Below the pieces are notes generated by a model. It was not told where the DNA came from. It ran no database searches and worked only from the letters and a program-made list of their open reading frames with translations. A stretch of 64,000 bases of DNA from Comamonas sp. BIGb0152 (lineage in GTDB: Bacteria; Pseudomonadota; Gammaproteobacteria; Burkholderiales; Burkholderiaceae_C): NCBI RefSeq assembly GCF_024809975.1, contig NZ_JANUDY010000002.1, forward strand, positions 124,001-188,000. Direction: 5' to 3'. The position numbers were made by a program, and so were the translations under genes. Of the stretch, positions 61,828-64,000 are shown one piece after another. The first letter of the stretch is position 1; each line of letters begins with the position of its first letter.

Positions 61828-64000
61828 ATGTTGTTCTCTTCCCGTTTTGCGCGCCATCCCGTGGCTGGCGCGGTCGCGCTGCTGTTGTCCTTTGCTGGTG
61901 CTCCTGCTGGGGCCCAAACCCAGCCAGTCGCTGCCGATGGGGCTGCTGCTGCAACAGCGCAGCCTGCCAGTGAAGACAGCCTGTTGCCGACCGTGACAGT
62001 CAGCGCCAGTGCCGATGCCTCGGCGCAAGGCCTGTCCAAGCCCTATGCCGGCGGCCAGGTGGCACGCGGTGGGCGTGTGGGCATTCTGGGCACCGAAGAC
62101 ATCATGAACACGCCGTTCTCCACCACGGCCTACACCCAGGACTTGATCCGCGACCAGCAGGCGCGCAGCGTAGGCGATGTGCTGCAAAACGATGCCTCGG
62201 TACGGGTGTCGCGCGGTTTTGGCAACTTCCAAGAATCGTATTTTGTGCGCGGCTTTGTGCTTGGCTCGGACAGCATTGCCTACAACGGCTTGTATGGGCT
62301 GCTGCCCCGCCAGTACGTATCGGCTGAGCTGTTTGAACGGGTGGAGCTGCTGCGCGGCGCAAGTGGCTTTTTGAATGGTGCCTCGCCCGCAGGCGACAGC
62401 ATTGGCGGCGCTTTGAACCTGCTGCCCAAGCGCGCCTCGAACGAGCCGCTGACGCGGGTCAGCGTCGGGGGCTCCAGCGGCGCGCAAGGCTATGCGGCCG
62501 CCGACATCAGCCGCCGCTTTGGCCCGGACCAAGCCACCGGCCTGCGCCTGAATGTGGCCAAGCGCAAGGGCGATACCGCCATCGATGGTGAAGGGGTGGA
62601 TCTGAGTGTGGTGTCCTTGGGGGTGGACTGGCGCTCCAGCCAACTGCGCCTGTCGGCCGATGTGGGCTACCAAAGCCACAAGCTGACATCGCCGCGCCCC
62701 AACGTGACCTTGAATGCGGCCGTGACCCAGGTGCCCAGTGCGCCCGACAGCCACCGCAACTTTGCCCAGCCCTGGAGCTACTCGAACGAGCGCGACAGCT
62801 TTGGCTCGGTGCGCGCCGAGTACGACATCAACAGCCGGCTGACGGCCTGGGTGGCAGGCGGCGCCCGCTTCGGGCGCGAACGCAATTCGCTCGCCAACCT
62901 GACCCTGAACAACGGCAGCACCGGCAGCGGCACACAGGCTCGCTTTGACAATACCCGCGCCGATGACATCTACACCGGTGAAGTGGGCCTGCGCGGCAAG
63001 CTGACGACCGGCAGCATTGGCCACAGCCTGGTGCTGGCGGCATCGACTTTCTCGGACAAGCGCAAGAACGCCTTCTATTCGCAGCCGGCGGCCAGCGCCT
63101 TTGCCACCAACCTGTACACGCCGGTGTATGGCGTGGCGCCGCCGCTGGGCACCAGCTCCAATGACCTCGATGACCCGGCGCTGCAGGCGCGCATCAAGCT
63201 GTCGAGCCTGGCCTTGTCGGACACCTTGTCGATGTTTGACGAGCGCCTGCTGCTGACCGTTGGGTTGCGCCACCAGACCATCGAGACACAGACCTTTGCC
63301 TACAACACCGGTATTGCAGCGCCCAAGGTGGACAAGAGCCGCACCAGCCCGATGGCGGCCGTGGTCTTCAAGCCGGCGGAGCGGATATCGCTCTACGCCA
63401 ACTACATCGAAGGCCTGACCCCGGGCGAGATTGCGCCAGCGCTGTCGGCAGGTCTGCCCGTGGCCAATGCCGGCGAGGCGCTTGCGCCCTATGTGTCCAA
63501 GCAAAAGGAGCTGGGCATCAAGTGGGATGGCGGCGATATCGGCGCGGGCCTGGCCTGGTTTACCACCGACAAGCCCCGGGTGTTCCGCAACGCGGTCTCG
63601 GGCGCCTACGGCCCTGAAGGCATGGACCGCCATCGCGGCCTGGAGCTGAACGTGTTTGGCCAGGTGACGCGCGGTTTGCGGGTGCTGGGCGGCCTGACCT
63701 GGCTGGATGCCAAGCAACTGGCCGATGGCCAAAACCCCAACGCCGGCAAGCGCGTGATTGGTGTGCCCCGCCAGCAGGGCAACCTGGGCCTGGAATGGGA
63801 TGTGCCGGGCGTGCGTGGCCTGACCCTGGATGGCCGTGCGGTGGCCACCGGCAGCAGCTATGCCAATGCAACCAATAGCTTGCAAGTGGCAGGCTGGACG
63901 CGCTTTGACCTGGGTGCCCGTTACCTGACCGAGATCGATGGCCGCCTGGTCACCTTCCGTGCCCGTGTCGAGAATGCCGCCAACCGCAACTACTGGGCAT
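61828..64000 (+). CDS. TonB-dependent siderophore receptor (partial, cut by window end)
   Basis: The first 724 codons of an outer-membrane receptor. Signal peptide MLFSSRFARHPVAGAVALLLSFAGAPAGAQ, then the plug with LLPTVTVSASADA, NTPFSTTAYTQDLIRDQQARSVGDVLQNDASVRVSRGFGNFQESYFVRGF, YNGLYGLLPRQYV, FERVELLRGASGFLNG. A large barrel follows, still open at the right edge. It resembles hydroxamate/catecholate receptors such as FhuA/FiuA-like proteins. The ATG at 61828 is chosen; an in-frame ATG at 61786 overlaps the Fur box. The long minus-strand frame opposite it is a shadow. Confidence 0.92.
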   Translation, partial: MLFSSRFARHPVAGAVALLLSFAGAPAGAQTQPVAADGAAAATAQPASEDSLLPTVTVSASADASAQGLSKPYAGGQVARGGRVGILGTEDIMNTPFSTTAYTQDLIRDQQARSVGDVLQNDASVRVSRGFGNFQESYFVRGFVLGSDSIAYNGLYGLLPRQYVSAELFERVELLRGASGFLNGASPAGDSIGGALNLLPKRASNEPLTRVSVGGSSGAQGYAAADISRRFGPDQATGLRLNVAKRKGDTAIDGEGVDLSVVSLGVDWRSSQLRLSADVGYQSHKLTSPRPNVTLNAAVTQVPSAPDSHRNFAQPWSYSNERDSFGSVRAEYDINSRLTAWVAGGARFGRERNSLANLTLNNGSTGSGTQARFDNTRADDIYTGEVGLRGKLTTGSIGHSLVLAASTFSDKRKNAFYSQPAASAFATNLYTPVYGVAPPLGTSSNDLDDPALQARIKLSSLALSDTLSMFDERLLLTVGLRHQTIETQTFAYNTGIAAPKVDKSRTSPMAAVVFKPAERISLYANYIEGLTPGEIAPALSAGLPVANAGEALAPYVSKQKELGIKWDGGDIGAGLAWFTTDKPRVFRNAVSGAYGPEGMDRHRGLELNVFGQVTRGLRVLGGLTWLDAKQLADGQNPNAGKRVIGVPRQQGNLGLEWDVPGVRGLTLDGRAVATGSSYANATNSLQVAGWTRFDLGARYLTEIDGRLVTFRARVENAANRNYWA

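Noticed and set aside
61618-63885. 755-codon minus-strand frame opposite the TonB receptor
   Set aside because: Shadow of the receptor gene; the plus frame has a signal peptide and TonB-receptor motifs.

Overview
The window looks like a chromosomal segment of a high-GC betaproteobacterium of the Comamonadaceae (Comamonas or a near relative). This is inferred from the mix of gene families: Bug-type solute-binding protein, Ohr, MocR regulator, aspartyl protease of the bacterial retropepsin type, RF2 with programmed frameshift, ExbBD next to lpxK/kdsB/adk. No rRNA or species-specific marker is present, so the genus is not certain.

Region 1 (1-2050): a sensor histidine kinase and an Ohr peroxidase, both on the minus strand. 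Region 2 (about 2050-15340) is an accessory defence island that ends at the 3' side of a tRNA-Thr(CGT) gene. It holds a HigB/HigA-like toxin-antitoxin pair, a COQ7-like gene broken by one amber codon, a short stretch of phage/ICE-like small genes, a FitA/FitB-like (RHH/PIN) toxin-antitoxin pair that runs by ATGA overlap into the 5' remnant of a helicase-like gene, a DUF262/HNH GmrSD-type restriction protein, and a type I restriction-modification operon. That operon is transcribed hsdR-hsdS-ATPase-hsdM with overlapping genes. The inserted 416-residue ATPase carries a complete ABC-type NTPase motif set and a C-terminal R-x3-E...H triad like the anticodon nuclease PrrC, so the locus is probably a restriction system with a built-in suicide tRNA nuclease. 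No integrase or matching att repeat was found. Base composition inside the island is visibly more AT-rich around hsdS and the ATPase.

Region 3 (15340-27440) is core housekeeping: fbp, a TPR protein, pepN, a HAD phosphatase, a secreted orphan, prfB with its +1 frameshift site, a Nudix hydrolase, an aldo-keto reductase, ybaK and plsY. Region 4 (27500-37800): a periplasmic aspartyl protease, a Fur-regulated siderophore receptor, yajQ, murB, an MFS exporter and a complete polar amino-acid ABC importer (ATPase, two permeases, binding protein). Region 5 (38100-51100): a ThDP-dependent decarboxylase, a copper group (DUF2946 protein, TonB copper receptor with a methionine-rich loop, CopD-like membrane protein), flavodoxin-fold proteins, a PaaI thioesterase, two crotonases, a Bug protein, and a MocR regulator divergent from an AhpD-like protein.

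Region 6 (51100-64000): lexA with tandem SOS-like boxes and a strongly translated orphan gene downstream, an L-asparaginase, adk, kdsB, a Trm112 protein, lpxK, exbD and exbB (envelope biogenesis and TonB energising), an AT-rich gap with DnaA-box-like sites, xseA, sodB, and a second Fur-box-preceded TonB siderophore receptor cut by the window end. Several genes here connect functionally: ExbBD would power the three TonB receptors in the window, and kdsB and lpxK both serve lipopolysaccharide synthesis.
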